This document shows, one piece after another, positions 53,046-60,983 of a DNA stretch of 64,000 bases. The translations under genes and the position numbers were made by a program. Every line of letters starts with the position of its first letter. Position 1 is the stretch's first letter. The DNA comes from Clostridium sp. CAG:710 (GTDB taxonomy: Bacteria; Bacillota_I; Bacilli_A; RF39; UBA660), in NCBI GenBank assembly GCA_000432595.1, contig HF996867.1, positions 76,051-140,050 on the forward strand, given 5' to 3'. Under the pieces are notes generated by a model. That model saw nothing but the letters and a program-made list of their open reading frames with translations, ran no database searches and was not told where the DNA came from.

Positions 53046-53466
53046 ATGATAATAGCGGATTTTAATGGATTTTTAGAGTTTAAAGAAGAAACTTATCCTT
53101 TTTCGCTTTCAAAAAACAAAATTACAATACACCCATACTCACTAGATAAATGAAATAGATTACTTGAAGAATGATTTCATCGTACTTCCAATAAAAAGAA
53201 TAAATGGTTAGATAAAATAATTATTGAGGGTATAACCGATACAGAAAGGGTGTAAAATTTTTTGTTACGACAGTCCCACGTATTATAATGGATATTATAC
53301 TTTTATAGTTGATTATATGTATATATATGATATAAATCACGAAACAAATGATACGTATGATATTAAAGACATAAGATTTAAAGGACCAGAAATAAATTAT
53401 TTTTATAATGTATTTGATTACGTCAAAACTCGAAAAGTTCGAGCAGACTCGTCAATGGAACCTTAA
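53046..53466 (+). pseudogene. Third gene of the radical SAM/HMUDK operon, decayed
   Basis: Frame MIIADFNGFLEFKEETYPF is followed by two TGA codons (53151-53153 after YSLDK, and 53172-53174 after LLEE), both where the aligned text would read Trp (DK-W-NRLLEE-W-FHRTS). A frame shift near 53252 leads into YYNGYYTFIVDYMYIYDIN and RFKGPEINYFYN, ending at 53466. I do not recognise the family. It starts 20 bases after the HMUDK-like gene and ends in that operon's terminator. Confidence 0.7.
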
Positions 53467-53495
53467 AGGTTGAAGTCGGACAACCTTTATTTTTT
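53465..53495 (+). terminator. Terminator of the radical SAM/HMUDK operon
   Basis: AAAGGTTG and CAACCTTT pair across eight bases, followed by ATTTTTT. Confidence 0.85.
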
Positions 53496-53530
53496 ATATA
53501 ATAGGTAGTAATAAACTACTAACTGATGTA

Positions 53531-53605
53531 AGTATACCATGAAAATACGAATATAGTACAAAAATATAAATACAGTGACATTTACAGTGACATTTGTGGT
53601 ATACT
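53531..53605 (+). promoter_or_regulatory. Promoter and repeat operator of the Fic gene
   Basis: A perfect 12-base tandem repeat TACAGTGACATT (53571-53582, 53583-53594) is followed by the likely minus-10 TATACT (53600-53605). The 9-base arms AGTATACCA (53531-53539) and TGGTATACT (53597-53605) form a perfect inverted repeat around it. This looks like an autoregulator site for the Fic protein, whose C-terminus is a winged helix. Confidence 0.65.
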
Positions 53606-53630
53606 TTTATTAGTACGAGGAGTGATATAG

Positions 53631-54599
53631 GTGAAATTATTTGATGAAATAAAACCAGTGTTTTTTATTGACAATAAAATGAATAATCTATTAAATGATA
53701 TAAATGTTAAACTTAAAAATATAAATGTTAATGATAAACAAAAAAGAAAATATATGATTTCAAAATCTAAAATAAGGTCAATTCATTCTTCACTTGCAAT
53801 TGAAGCTAATTCATTATCTTTATTTGATGTAGAAAGTATATCAGAAAATAAACTAATATTAGGTAAAAAAGATGAAGTACAAGAAGTAAAAAATGCAATT
53901 GAAGCATATAATCATATAAATGAATATAATTATAAAAGTGAAAATGATTTATTAAAGTTACATAGGTTAATGATGAAATACTTTGATGAAGATAATGGTA
54001 ATTATAGAAATCATGGAGAAGGAGTAAAAAGAAAAGATGAAATAATATATATGGCACCTGAATCAATTTTGGTTCCATCATTAATGAAAAGTTTATTTGA
54101 ATATATAAGTAGTAGTGATTTAAATATTATTATTTTATCTGCAATTTTTCATTATTATTTTGTTTTTATTCATCCTTTTTCAGATGGAAACGGAAGATGT
54201 GCTAGATTTTGGGTAACATTAATGCTAATAAATTATGATAAAAATTTTGAATTTATACCGTTAGAAGAAGAGATATACTTAAATCAGGAAAACTACTACT
54301 TAGCTATAGCAGAATGTCATAATAATGGAAATGCAAATGTATTTATAAAGTTTATTTTACAGACAATTAATTCATCATTAGATAAATTGATAAAAAATAG
54401 TAATTTTGTTTGTAATGATATTCAAAATAAAATTATAGAACTAATAGCAAATAATAATAGAATTACGCAAAATGAAATAGCTAATATAACTAATGTTAAT
54501 GTAAGAACCATTAAAAGAAATTTTAAAATATTAATAGATAATTTAATAATTGAAAGAATTGGTTCTGACAAAGCGGGATATTGGCAAATACTAAAATAA
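53631..54599 (+). CDS. Fic family protein with C-terminal winged helix
   Basis: 322 residues. N-terminal helix with the inhibitory-type SxxxE region (IHSSLAIEANSLSL), DUF4172-like start, then the Fic motif FIHPFSDGNGRCARFW near residue 182, complete for AMP transfer. The C-terminal 65 residues form a winged helix (RITQNEIANITNVNVRTIKR). Fic domains attach AMP or UMP to target proteins. GTG start with GGAGTG upstream. The operator-like repeats before it suggest autoregulation. It is intact, and sits in an accessory context. Confidence 0.9.
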   Translation: MKLFDEIKPVFFIDNKMNNLLNDINVKLKNINVNDKQKRKYMISKSKIRSIHSSLAIEANSLSLFDVESISENKLILGKKDEVQEVKNAIEAYNHINEYNYKSENDLLKLHRLMMKYFDEDNGNYRNHGEGVKRKDEIIYMAPESILVPSLMKSLFEYISSSDLNIIILSAIFHYYFVFIHPFSDGNGRCARFWVTLMLINYDKNFEFIPLEEEIYLNQENYYLAIAECHNNGNANVFIKFILQTINSSLDKLIKNSNFVCNDIQNKIIELIANNNRITQNEIANITNVNVRTIKRNFKILIDNLIIERIGSDKAGYWQILK

Positions 54600-54978
54600 T
54601 TATTAAGCAGGATAAAGAAATTGATAACACCACTATATTTAAAGTCTTATAAACAAAGAATTTATAGTGCTATCATTTCTTATTTTGCACTTGCAAAATT
54701 GAATTAAAAATATGTAAGAACTCTACCATACTTTTTATTTATTCTTTTTGATTAAAGGTATTATGGAACTATAATTTATTTCCAACAGTTGGAATGTGTT
54801 TAAAAATATTGGATGACTCTTGGATGTTTTAGGTTAGTGATAAAATTGGCAAAAATGATGGTATAATTATATATAGAAGTGACAGATAAATAGTAATTTA
54901 ATAATTTAAAAAATTTCATTAAAAGATATTGACTCTCCCCTTAGAGTAGGTTGTATAAATAATTTGAGGAGGCAAGAT
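54600..54978. other. Spacer with imperfect long hairpin
   Basis: An imperfect long inverted repeat lies at about 54617-54683: AAGAAATTGATAACACCACTATA (shown as AAGAAATTGATA then CACCACTATA) pairs with TATAGTGCTATCATTTCTT, probably the terminator of the Fic gene. A promoter-like TATAATTATATA near 54862-54873 precedes the MerR gene, with AGGAGG RBS. Nothing else is seen. Confidence 0.55.
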
Positions 54979-55776
54979 ATGTATAAAATAGGAGATTTTT
55001 CTAAAATGTCTAAAACCACCATAAAGGCATTAAGATACTATGAAAAAGAAGGATTATTAAAACCTGTTTTTATAGACCAAAATACGAGTTATAGGTATTA
55101 TGAAAGTAGTCAGTTAGTTGATATTTCAAAGATAATATCCTTAAGGCAAATAGGCTTATCAATTAAAGACATTAAAAAAGTTTTAGATGGACAAGATATG
55201 TCGTTAATTCTTAATAAAAGAAAAAATGAAATTGAGAAAAATATTTCTAATTTTAATATTGAGCTTTCTAAAATAAATTATTTATTGGAGGAAAACAATA
55301 TGAAAAATGAGATTTTTATCAAAGACATTCCAAGTTACATTATTTATTATCGTGATGGAATGATAGAGGATTTTAGTAAAATTACAGAATTTGTTTTACA
55401 AGCAGGAACAGAATGTGCAAAAGCAAATCCAAACTTAAAGTGCATAAACCCAGATTATTGTTATATCAGTTATTTAGATGGAGAATACAAAGAAAAAGAT
55501 ATCAAGATTAGATATGCACAAGCAGTTGAAAAATTAGGAAACGAAACTGATAAAGTTAAATTTATGAAATCAAATCCTATTACAGCAGTATGTATTTATC
55601 ACAAAGGAGCTTATAATAATTTAAGAGATTCTTATAATATTATTTTAAAATACATTGAAGATAATGGATATGAGATAATAGATAATGCGAGAGAATGTTA
55701 TATTGATGGATGTTGGAATAAAGAAAATGAAGAAGATTATTTAACAGAGATTCAATTTCCTGTTAAGAAAAGATAA
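54979..55776 (+). CDS. MerR-family regulator with GyrI-like effector domain
   Basis: 265 residues. N-terminal MerR winged helix KIGDFSKMSKTTIKALRYYEKEGLL and TSYRYYESSQLVDI, a coiled linker (SLRQIGLSIKDIKKVL) and a C-terminal GyrI-like effector-binding domain (about 110-265; SYIIYYRDGMIED, NPITAVCIYHKGAYNNL, EIIDNARECYIDGCWN). It resembles BltR/BmrR-type regulators of drug-efflux genes. ATG 54979 follows GAGGAGG at a good distance. No obvious target gene is next to it. Confidence 0.9.
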   Translation: MYKIGDFSKMSKTTIKALRYYEKEGLLKPVFIDQNTSYRYYESSQLVDISKIISLRQIGLSIKDIKKVLDGQDMSLILNKRKNEIEKNISNFNIELSKINYLLEENNMKNEIFIKDIPSYIIYYRDGMIEDFSKITEFVLQAGTECAKANPNLKCINPDYCYISYLDGEYKEKDIKIRYAQAVEKLGNETDKVKFMKSNPITAVCIYHKGAYNNLRDSYNIILKYIEDNGYEIIDNARECYIDGCWNKENEEDYLTEIQFPVKKR

Positions 55777-55854
55777 ATACAAATTACAATTTATTAGTTA
55801 GATTAGTTTGAAATATAACTAGTCTTTTTATTTTGAAAGAAAAATTTATTTGAT

Positions 55855-55935
55855 GTCTAGTGTAGATGATTTTGACCATCTAGGGTAGATGAAAATTTCC
55901 ATCCAAGATGGACAAAAATGTCTAACATAATATAA
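55855..55935. repeat. Short palindromes, operator-like
   Basis: Three GATG/CATC small hairpins in a row: AGATGATTTTGACCATCT, GATGAAAATTTCCATC, and CCATCCAAGATGG. They may be regulator sites (for the MerR protein, perhaps) or an RNA; no other support. Confidence 0.35.
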
Positions 55936-56017
55936 TAAGTTAATATAAAGAATTAATATAACAAGAATATAAATAATAATTTAAATTAGTATAAATATTT
56001 ATATTAAAAAACAAGTA

Positions 56018-56330
56018 TTAAGTTGGTACTTTACTTGTTTTAAAAATATTTTTATATAGCTGTGTTCTATCTGGATTTCTTATATTTGATAAATTAATAG
56101 TGATTATTCCGAGTTCTAATTTGTTACTTTTAAACTTATCATTATCTTGTATAGGTATTATTCTTAATAACAATGATATGTGGCATAACATAAGCAACAT
56201 TAGTACCTGTTACATTTTTAATTGAGCCATTATTTATAATTGGAGTAGTATTTGTAAATCTTCCAATTATTTCAATTTTTCTTTTTAATTTATCATTTAT
56301 TTTTAATTCTTTTGTTTCTATATTTAACAT
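56018..56330 (-). pseudogene. Frameshifted small protein of the tRNA-Gly cassette type
   Basis: ATG 56330 starts MLNIETKELKINDKLKRKIE and continues to TNVAYVMPHIIVIKNN, then the frame breaks near 56160 and the text goes on in another frame as PIQDNDKFKSNKLELGIITI and NLSNIRNPD. The core NVAYVMPHIIVI matches the cores of the small proteins at 13956 and 6797. It lies 22 bases beyond a terminator hairpin identical in type to that of tRNA-Gly(TCC), as do its relatives. Confidence 0.6.
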
Positions 56331-56352
56331 AAAAAGGGCTCTTTTACATAAC

Positions 56353-56430
56353 AAAAAAACTAACTATTTCTAGTTAGCATTTATTGCTCCCAGAAGTTAA
56401 TTTCCGAGCTTCCTATCAATTTGGAGCGAA
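56353..56430 (-). repeat. Copy of the tRNA-Gly(TCC) terminator and CGCTCCA end
   Basis: Hairpin CTAACTA/TAGTTAG around TTTC with an A7 tract (minus-strand T run) at 56353-56378, nearly the same as 14261-14286, and 44 bases on TGGAGCGA (56422-56429), the complement of a tRNA-Gly 3' end. No tRNA body is found. It is an attachment-footprint candidate. Confidence 0.55.
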
Positions 56431-56574
56431 TAAACAACAAGTTACGAACCAAGTTCCCTTTCTAAAAATATTATATATGTATTGTTATTAAATTCCAATA
56501 GGCATATGGAAAAAAATACGTTTATATAGTATAATTTTTATAGTTTAAAATTAGTAAAAGTTAGGAAGTTATAT

Positions 56575-58002
56575 ATGAAAATAGGAATAGATATAGACAA
56601 TGTAATATCAAATTTTAACGATACTTTATTAAATGAATATTTGCTACATGATAAAAAAATAAGAAATTCGGGTGTTATAAATAAAAATGCTGATTATATT
56701 AGAAAAGGAATGTTTGATTGGAATGAAGATGAAGAAACCAATTTTTATAAAAATAATATAGAAAGAATAGCAAAAAAATTAGGTGTTATTGAAGGAGCTA
56801 AAGAATATATAGATAAGCTTCATGATGATGGTCATGTTATTTGTATTATCACAGGAAGAAATAATGGAGAATATACAGAACCATATAATATGACAAAAAA
56901 GTGGCTTGATGAAAATAATATTTATTATGATAACTTGATTTTAACAGATGCCTATGATAAACACGCTAAAACTAAGCAATGTTTAGAGCATAATATTGAT
57001 ATTATGATTGATGACTCTGTTCGGATATGTAATGATTGTATTGAAAATGGAATAACAACAGTTTTAATGGATACACCTTATAACAAATCTTCTAATATCC
57101 AAAGAGTTAAAAGTTGGGAAGAATTTTATAGATATGTCTCAAATTATAAAAAAGATAAAATTAATATAATATTAGATACTGATACTTATAATGAATGTGA
57201 TGATCAATTTGCATTATCATATTTAATAAAATCGAAAGACTTATTTAATATTGAAGCAATAACAATTGCACCATATTCTCATACAAAAAGAGATGTAAAA
57301 GTAAGGGATAGCCAAGAGTTAAGTTATAATGAAATTTTAAAGATATGTAATTGGTTAAACTTTGATACAGATAATAAGGTGTTTAAAGGTTCGGTGGATT
57401 ACATTCAAAACGGTTATGATGAAAAAAATGTTGCTGTAAATAAAATTATAGAAATAGCTTTAAAAAATAATAAAACTTATATATTAGGGATTGGCGCTAT
57501 TACTAATATTGCTTTAGCAATAAAAAAAGAACCAAAAATAGTAAACAAAATAGAAATTATTTGGTTAGGTGGCAATGAACTTGGCTACAAAGATAACCTT
57601 GAATATAATTTTAGACAAGATGTTGAAGCTGTAAAAATAGTATTTGAATCAAAAGTGAAGTTAACTATACTTCCTTGTAAAAATGTTGTTTCAGAATTAA
57701 GAATTGATATTAATACTCTAAAAAAACATTTAGAGAACAAATCAGACTTATGTAATTATTTAATTGAAAGATTTTATAATGATGGATATCATGGTGTGCA
57801 AGAATCAAGAGTAATATGGGATATATCAGTAATAGCTTATATGATAAATAAAAATTGGTTTGAAACGGAACAAATAAGTTGTCCTAATATAAGAAAGGAT
57901 ACTTCTTATGAAGTAACGTACAATAGACATAATATTATTTTTGTTACTAAATTAGATAGAAATAAAATATATGATGATTTATTTAAAAAGATAGGAGAAT
58001 GA
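56575..58002 (+). CDS. 5'-nucleotidase-like HAD / nucleoside hydrolase fusion
   Basis: 475 residues in two enzyme domains. Residues 1-190: HAD phosphatase of the 5'(3')-deoxyribonucleotidase type, with MKIGIDIDNVISNF (DxDxV nucleophile), CIITGRNN (motif II) and DIMIDDSVRICNDCIENG (motif III/IV). Residues about 195-475: inosine-uridine-type nucleoside hydrolase with NIILDTDTYNECDDQFALS (DTDxxxxxDDxxAL), a mid-barrel ILGIGAITNIALAI and VIWDISVIAY. Together they could turn a nucleoside monophosphate into phosphate, base and sugar. TGA stop overlaps the next gene. Single-gene fusions of this kind are unusual; a nucleotide-depletion defence role is inference. Confidence 0.88.
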   Translation: MKIGIDIDNVISNFNDTLLNEYLLHDKKIRNSGVINKNADYIRKGMFDWNEDEETNFYKNNIERIAKKLGVIEGAKEYIDKLHDDGHVICIITGRNNGEYTEPYNMTKKWLDENNIYYDNLILTDAYDKHAKTKQCLEHNIDIMIDDSVRICNDCIENGITTVLMDTPYNKSSNIQRVKSWEEFYRYVSNYKKDKINIILDTDTYNECDDQFALSYLIKSKDLFNIEAITIAPYSHTKRDVKVRDSQELSYNEILKICNWLNFDTDNKVFKGSVDYIQNGYDEKNVAVNKIIEIALKNNKTYILGIGAITNIALAIKKEPKIVNKIEIIWLGGNELGYKDNLEYNFRQDVEAVKIVFESKVKLTILPCKNVVSELRIDINTLKKHLENKSDLCNYLIERFYNDGYHGVQESRVIWDISVIAYMINKNWFETEQISCPNIRKDTSYEVTYNRHNIIFVTKLDRNKIYDDLFKKIGE

Positions 58003-58613
58003 AGATGAAATTAACAAGTAAAGAAGCAAGAACATTATTAGAAACAGAAAGAAAAAACACAACAGATGATAGATGGATAGAACACTGTATATCTGTAGGT
58101 GATAGTGCTTTTAGAATTGCTAAAGCATTATGTGAAAAAGGAATAAATGTAGATATAGACAAAGCAACTACTCTAGGATATTTACATGATATTGGTAAGT
58201 ATAATGGTGAGTCACATGGACATGTTATGAGGGGATATGAATACTTAAAAAACAAAGGATATGATGATGAATATGCAAATATATGCTTAACTCATTCATA
58301 CTTAAATAATGATATAGTGTGTACTGCCGGAGGAGTTCCAAATCCAAATGATAATCCTTTTTTAACAAATTTTATAAAAAATCATGAATATACTATAGAG
58401 GAAAAGATAATAAATTTATGTGATTTGATGTGTCCACAAGGAAATAAAGTATTTACAATTGATAAAAGGTTAATCGATATAATGATTAGAAGAGGTGTGT
58501 ATTCTAACACCCAGTATCATATTAAAGAAACATATAAATTAAAAGAATATTTTGATAATTTATTAGGATATAATTTGTATGACTTGTTTCCAGAAGTAAA
58601 AGAAAATTTATAA
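57999..58613 (+). CDS. HD-domain phosphohydrolase
   Basis: 204 residues. The metal site reads H in DDRWIEHCISVGDSA, HD in LGYLHDIGKYNGESHGHVM (also a second His), a later TH in ICLTHSYLN, and a final Asp in INLCDLMCP. HD enzymes remove phosphate from nucleotides or oligonucleotides. It overlaps the nucleotidase/nucleoside-hydrolase gene by 4 bases, so the two products are made together and may act in series. The style is closest to YqeK-like or dNTP-linked HD proteins; substrate unknown. Strong downstream terminator at 58711. Confidence 0.85.
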   Translation: MKMKLTSKEARTLLETERKNTTDDRWIEHCISVGDSAFRIAKALCEKGINVDIDKATTLGYLHDIGKYNGESHGHVMRGYEYLKNKGYDDEYANICLTHSYLNNDIVCTAGGVPNPNDNPFLTNFIKNHEYTIEEKIINLCDLMCPQGNKVFTIDKRLIDIMIRRGVYSNTQYHIKETYKLKEYFDNLLGYNLYDLFPEVKENL

Positions 58614-58620
58614 AATGAAT

Positions 58621-58692
58621 TGGGAATTTCCCATGGACGAATTTATACGAGAGTACAAATTCAGTGCTGGCTAGACATAGATTTAATTCCCA
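58621..58692 (+). ncRNA. Candidate structured element after the HD gene
   Basis: Outer stem TGGGAATT (58621-58628) / AATTCCCA (58685-58692) encloses an inner GAATTT (58639-58644) / AAATTC (58657-58662). It lies between the stop of the HD gene and the terminator, so it could be a 3' RNA or a relic. Confidence 0.35.
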
Positions 58693-58710
58693 TATTCAAA
58701 AAAATATGCA

Positions 58711-58752
58711 AAAAGAGGATTAAATTATTTTGATAATTTTTTCCTCTTTTTT
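58711..58752 (+). terminator. Terminator of the nucleotidase/HD operon
   Basis: AAAAGAGG and CCTCTTTT with an inner AAATTAT/ATAATTT pairing, followed by T residues. Confidence 0.8.
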
Positions 58753-58770
58753 GAAAATCATTTATATAAA

Positions 58771-58820
58771 ATAAAAACTCACGAACAATTAAGTCCGTAA
58801 GTTGATTTCAAATGGAGCGA
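58771..58820 (-). repeat. Copy of tRNA-Gly(GCC) 3' end plus terminator hairpin
   Basis: Reads CGCTCCATTTGAAATCAACTT then a hairpin AACTTACG/CGTGAGTT (one G-T) on the minus strand, with T tract. Close to 60940-60993 and 7145-7195, same orientation. With the real tRNA-Gly end at 60984 it brackets the nuclease gene as a direct repeat. Confidence 0.7.
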
Positions 58821-58983
58821 ATGTCGTAGGTATCTACAACTTTTCACTTCTTAACGATTTGATACATAAAATTTTAATCTATAATAAAATTGTACCACAA
58901 ATTATAAAAAATAGTTTAAAAAACCGATAATATTGCAATAATTGCTTTATATTCAAATGAAAATATGATAGAATTAAGATAGT

Positions 58984-59012
58984 TGAGTATCTAAAATGAT
59001 ACTCTTTTCTTT
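58984..59012 (+). promoter_or_regulatory. Terminator-like hairpin in the nuclease leader
   Basis: GAGTATC (58985-58991) and GATACTC (58998-59004) form a perfect stem, followed by TTTTCTTTT, directly before the RBS of the nuclease gene. This could act as an attenuator, limiting basal expression; read-through would be needed for full expression. Confidence 0.55.
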
Positions 59013-59028
59013 TGGAAAGAAGGTACAT

Positions 59029-60450
59029 ATGAAGAAAAAGCGATTTAGCGAATATAATAACTATAAATATGACTTATCTAAAGATACATGGTTTAATCCT
59101 GTTGTAGAATGGGATTCTAAACTCTTTATTGATCCTTTATTACTAAAAAGAACTAATATTAAAGAGCTAAAAAATTGTTATCAAGAGTTAATTAAATTCT
59201 TTAAAAATGCTTGTGTTGCATTAAAAACAAAATCAATACCAAAAACATTAGTAGAAAATATGTTAAATTTTAGAGAGGTTGAAGAAGCACAACTAGGATA
59301 CTCTTATAATAGCAATAAAGGTAGTGGCTTTTCTGGTTTAACTGCTTTAAAATTTTTTGAAAACTTTTCTAAATATATAGATTTAAAAATATTTAATTAC
59401 GATGAACTGGAAGAAATTACTCTATTTGAAGAAAATGTTGATCTTGATAGGATAACTGATATGATATTGTCTATAACAAAACGCTATTTTATAGCATATA
59501 GTTGTAGTATTGCAGAAAAAGAGGGATTTCCTTTAGATAAATTTAATATATTAACTCATTTTAATTTTGACGAAATGAGTTGGATATCTGAGATAGTTAA
59601 ATTACCTTACATAATTAACAATGAGAATAAAAAAGTCCCTGTATTATTGGTTCCACATTCTATCTTAGTTGGAGAATTACATTATAATTCTGAAAACTTT
59701 ATTACTTGGTTATGGAATAATGAAACAGACTATGTAAAAGATACATTTGAATATAATATAAAAAAAGAATTAGAGTCCAACAAAAAGGAAATTATAGAAA
59801 AAATTATAGAAAATAACGATACTGACCTTTTTAAAAGGTTTGGTAATGAACCTGTTGAACCATATGATTTACAAAAAGATAAAGATATAATTAACAAAGT
59901 TTATGATTTTGTTAAAGATATAAAAATATCAAATAAAGATAGCGAAATTTCTGTGCTAGAAATGGCTGATGATTTAATAAATGATATCGAACATGCTGTA
60001 CAAGATGAAAGAGGATGGTCCTTACTATTAAGTGATACAAGTATTAAATTTAGAGCCGAACCAATTATATCAAAGTTTTCCCACCTAATTATAGAAAGAA
60101 AATCTGAGAGTTTGGGATTTAATTTAGATATTTCCCCTGAAACAAATAAAGGTAGAGGTCCTGTTGATTTTAAACTATCTAGAGGTAGAGAAAAAGTGTT
60201 AATTGAAATAAAAACTTCTACACATCCAGATTTAATGACTTGTATAGAAGATCATAAACAATTGCATCAATATATGAAACAAGAAAGTTGCAAAGATGCA
60301 ATTTTATTAGTTTTTTATAATAAAGAATCTGATTTAGAAAAAATAAATGAACTGCATACTAAAGTAGCAGAGTCTAATAAAAGAAATAACCATAATATGA
60401 TGATAAGGACAATAAATTGCATACCTGGTCCGTCAGCTTCTAATTTATAA
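59029..60450 (+). CDS. PD-(D/E)XK nuclease domain protein
   Basis: 473 residues. Starts with a conserved-looking KYDLSKDTWFNPVVEWD and IDPLLLKRTNI, a long helical middle, and a C-terminal PD-(D/E)XK core: GPVDFKLSRGREKVLIEIKTS, with the Asp near residue 378 and E-x-K near 391-393, then LHQYMKQESCKDAI. This is a typical single-chain restriction-like endonuclease domain seen in stand-alone defence proteins; the N-terminal domain is unknown to me. Start 59029 has GGAAAGAAGG; the frame opens at 58996 inside the hairpin. The gene is flanked by direct repeats of the tRNA-Gly end. A role in phage restriction is inference. Confidence 0.8.
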   Translation: MKKKRFSEYNNYKYDLSKDTWFNPVVEWDSKLFIDPLLLKRTNIKELKNCYQELIKFFKNACVALKTKSIPKTLVENMLNFREVEEAQLGYSYNSNKGSGFSGLTALKFFENFSKYIDLKIFNYDELEEITLFEENVDLDRITDMILSITKRYFIAYSCSIAEKEGFPLDKFNILTHFNFDEMSWISEIVKLPYIINNENKKVPVLLVPHSILVGELHYNSENFITWLWNNETDYVKDTFEYNIKKELESNKKEIIEKIIENNDTDLFKRFGNEPVEPYDLQKDKDIINKVYDFVKDIKISNKDSEISVLEMADDLINDIEHAVQDERGWSLLLSDTSIKFRAEPIISKFSHLIIERKSESLGFNLDISPETNKGRGPVDFKLSRGREKVLIEIKTSTHPDLMTCIEDHKQLHQYMKQESCKDAILLVFYNKESDLEKINELHTKVAESNKRNNHNMMIRTINCIPGPSASNL

Positions 60451-60519
60451 ATATGAAGATATGATTCTAATAAAAAAACTAATAATTATAGTGTATTAAT
60501 ATACATACAAAGAGGTTTT

Positions 60520-60720
60520 GTTGTAAAAAATGAAATATTAAAATAAATAATTGAACAAATTAAGAAATGTGAATTAACTAAGTCATTTTCTGATGTTGAA
60601 GAATTTAAAAAATAGGCATCAGAATTAAATAATACTCAGATAAGTAATTTCCTTAGTTTGGATATAAATTTAGAAGAAATAACGGAATATATAGTAAGTC
60701 TTACAGGAGAAGATATTAAG
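60520..60720 (+). pseudogene. Decayed short coding remnant
   Basis: Readable in one frame despite two stops: EQIKKCELTKSFSDVEEFKK, then ASELNNTQISNFLSLDINLE, and EYIVSLTGEDIKYS. It has no start and in-frame TAA/TAG codons (at about 60544 and 60613). A partner gene of the nuclease, now dead, is one option. Confidence 0.45.
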
Positions 60721-60862
60721 TATTCAGTAACCTCAATAAACTTTAAATTTGTGTTCTCAAATATTTTAACTTTGCCATTTTTGGTTTTATAATTATACAT
60801 TTAATAATATCAATAATAGTTGAGTTATGTTTTAATGTTTCTATTGTTTTAAAATTAAGCAT
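60715..60862 (-). pseudogene. Decayed copy of the small cassette protein
   Basis: ATG 60862 begins MLNFKTIETLKHNSTIID, then after a one-base shift NGKVKIFENTNLKFIEVTEY aligns with KGKVKVLLNTNLQFIEPTEY of the protein at 6797. The leader (CTTTCTAGGAAG...GGACATTTTT) is almost the same as that of the 7063 start. It lies just beyond the terminator of tRNA-Gly(GCC). Confidence 0.7.
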
Positions 60863-60939
60863 TAAAAATGTCCTTCTTCCTAGAAAGAGAACATCTATAT
60901 ATGTCTTCCAAGCTAACAGTGAGTTAGATTTTAGACATT

Positions 60940-60975
60940 AAAAAACTTACGACACCATAATAGATCCGTAAGTTG
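60940..60975 (-). terminator. Terminator of tRNA-Gly(GCC)
   Basis: Minus strand: AACTTACG and CGTAAGTT arms with a 15-base loop, then T6, starting 9 bases after the tRNA CCA end. Source of the copies at 7145 and 58771. Confidence 0.85.
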
Positions 60976-60983
60976 TATTCAAA

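Noticed and set aside
251..53174. Idea that the genome reads TGA as tryptophan
   Set aside because: TGA is a clean stop at 1701, 10242 (inside a terminator), 11622, 43812 (inside a terminator) and 58002, and intact genes use TGG for Trp. The in-frame TGAs occur only in genes with other damage.
58996..59028. Upstream ATG for the nuclease gene
   Set aside because: It lies inside the leader hairpin and lacks an RBS; 59029 has GGAAAGAAGG at a proper distance.
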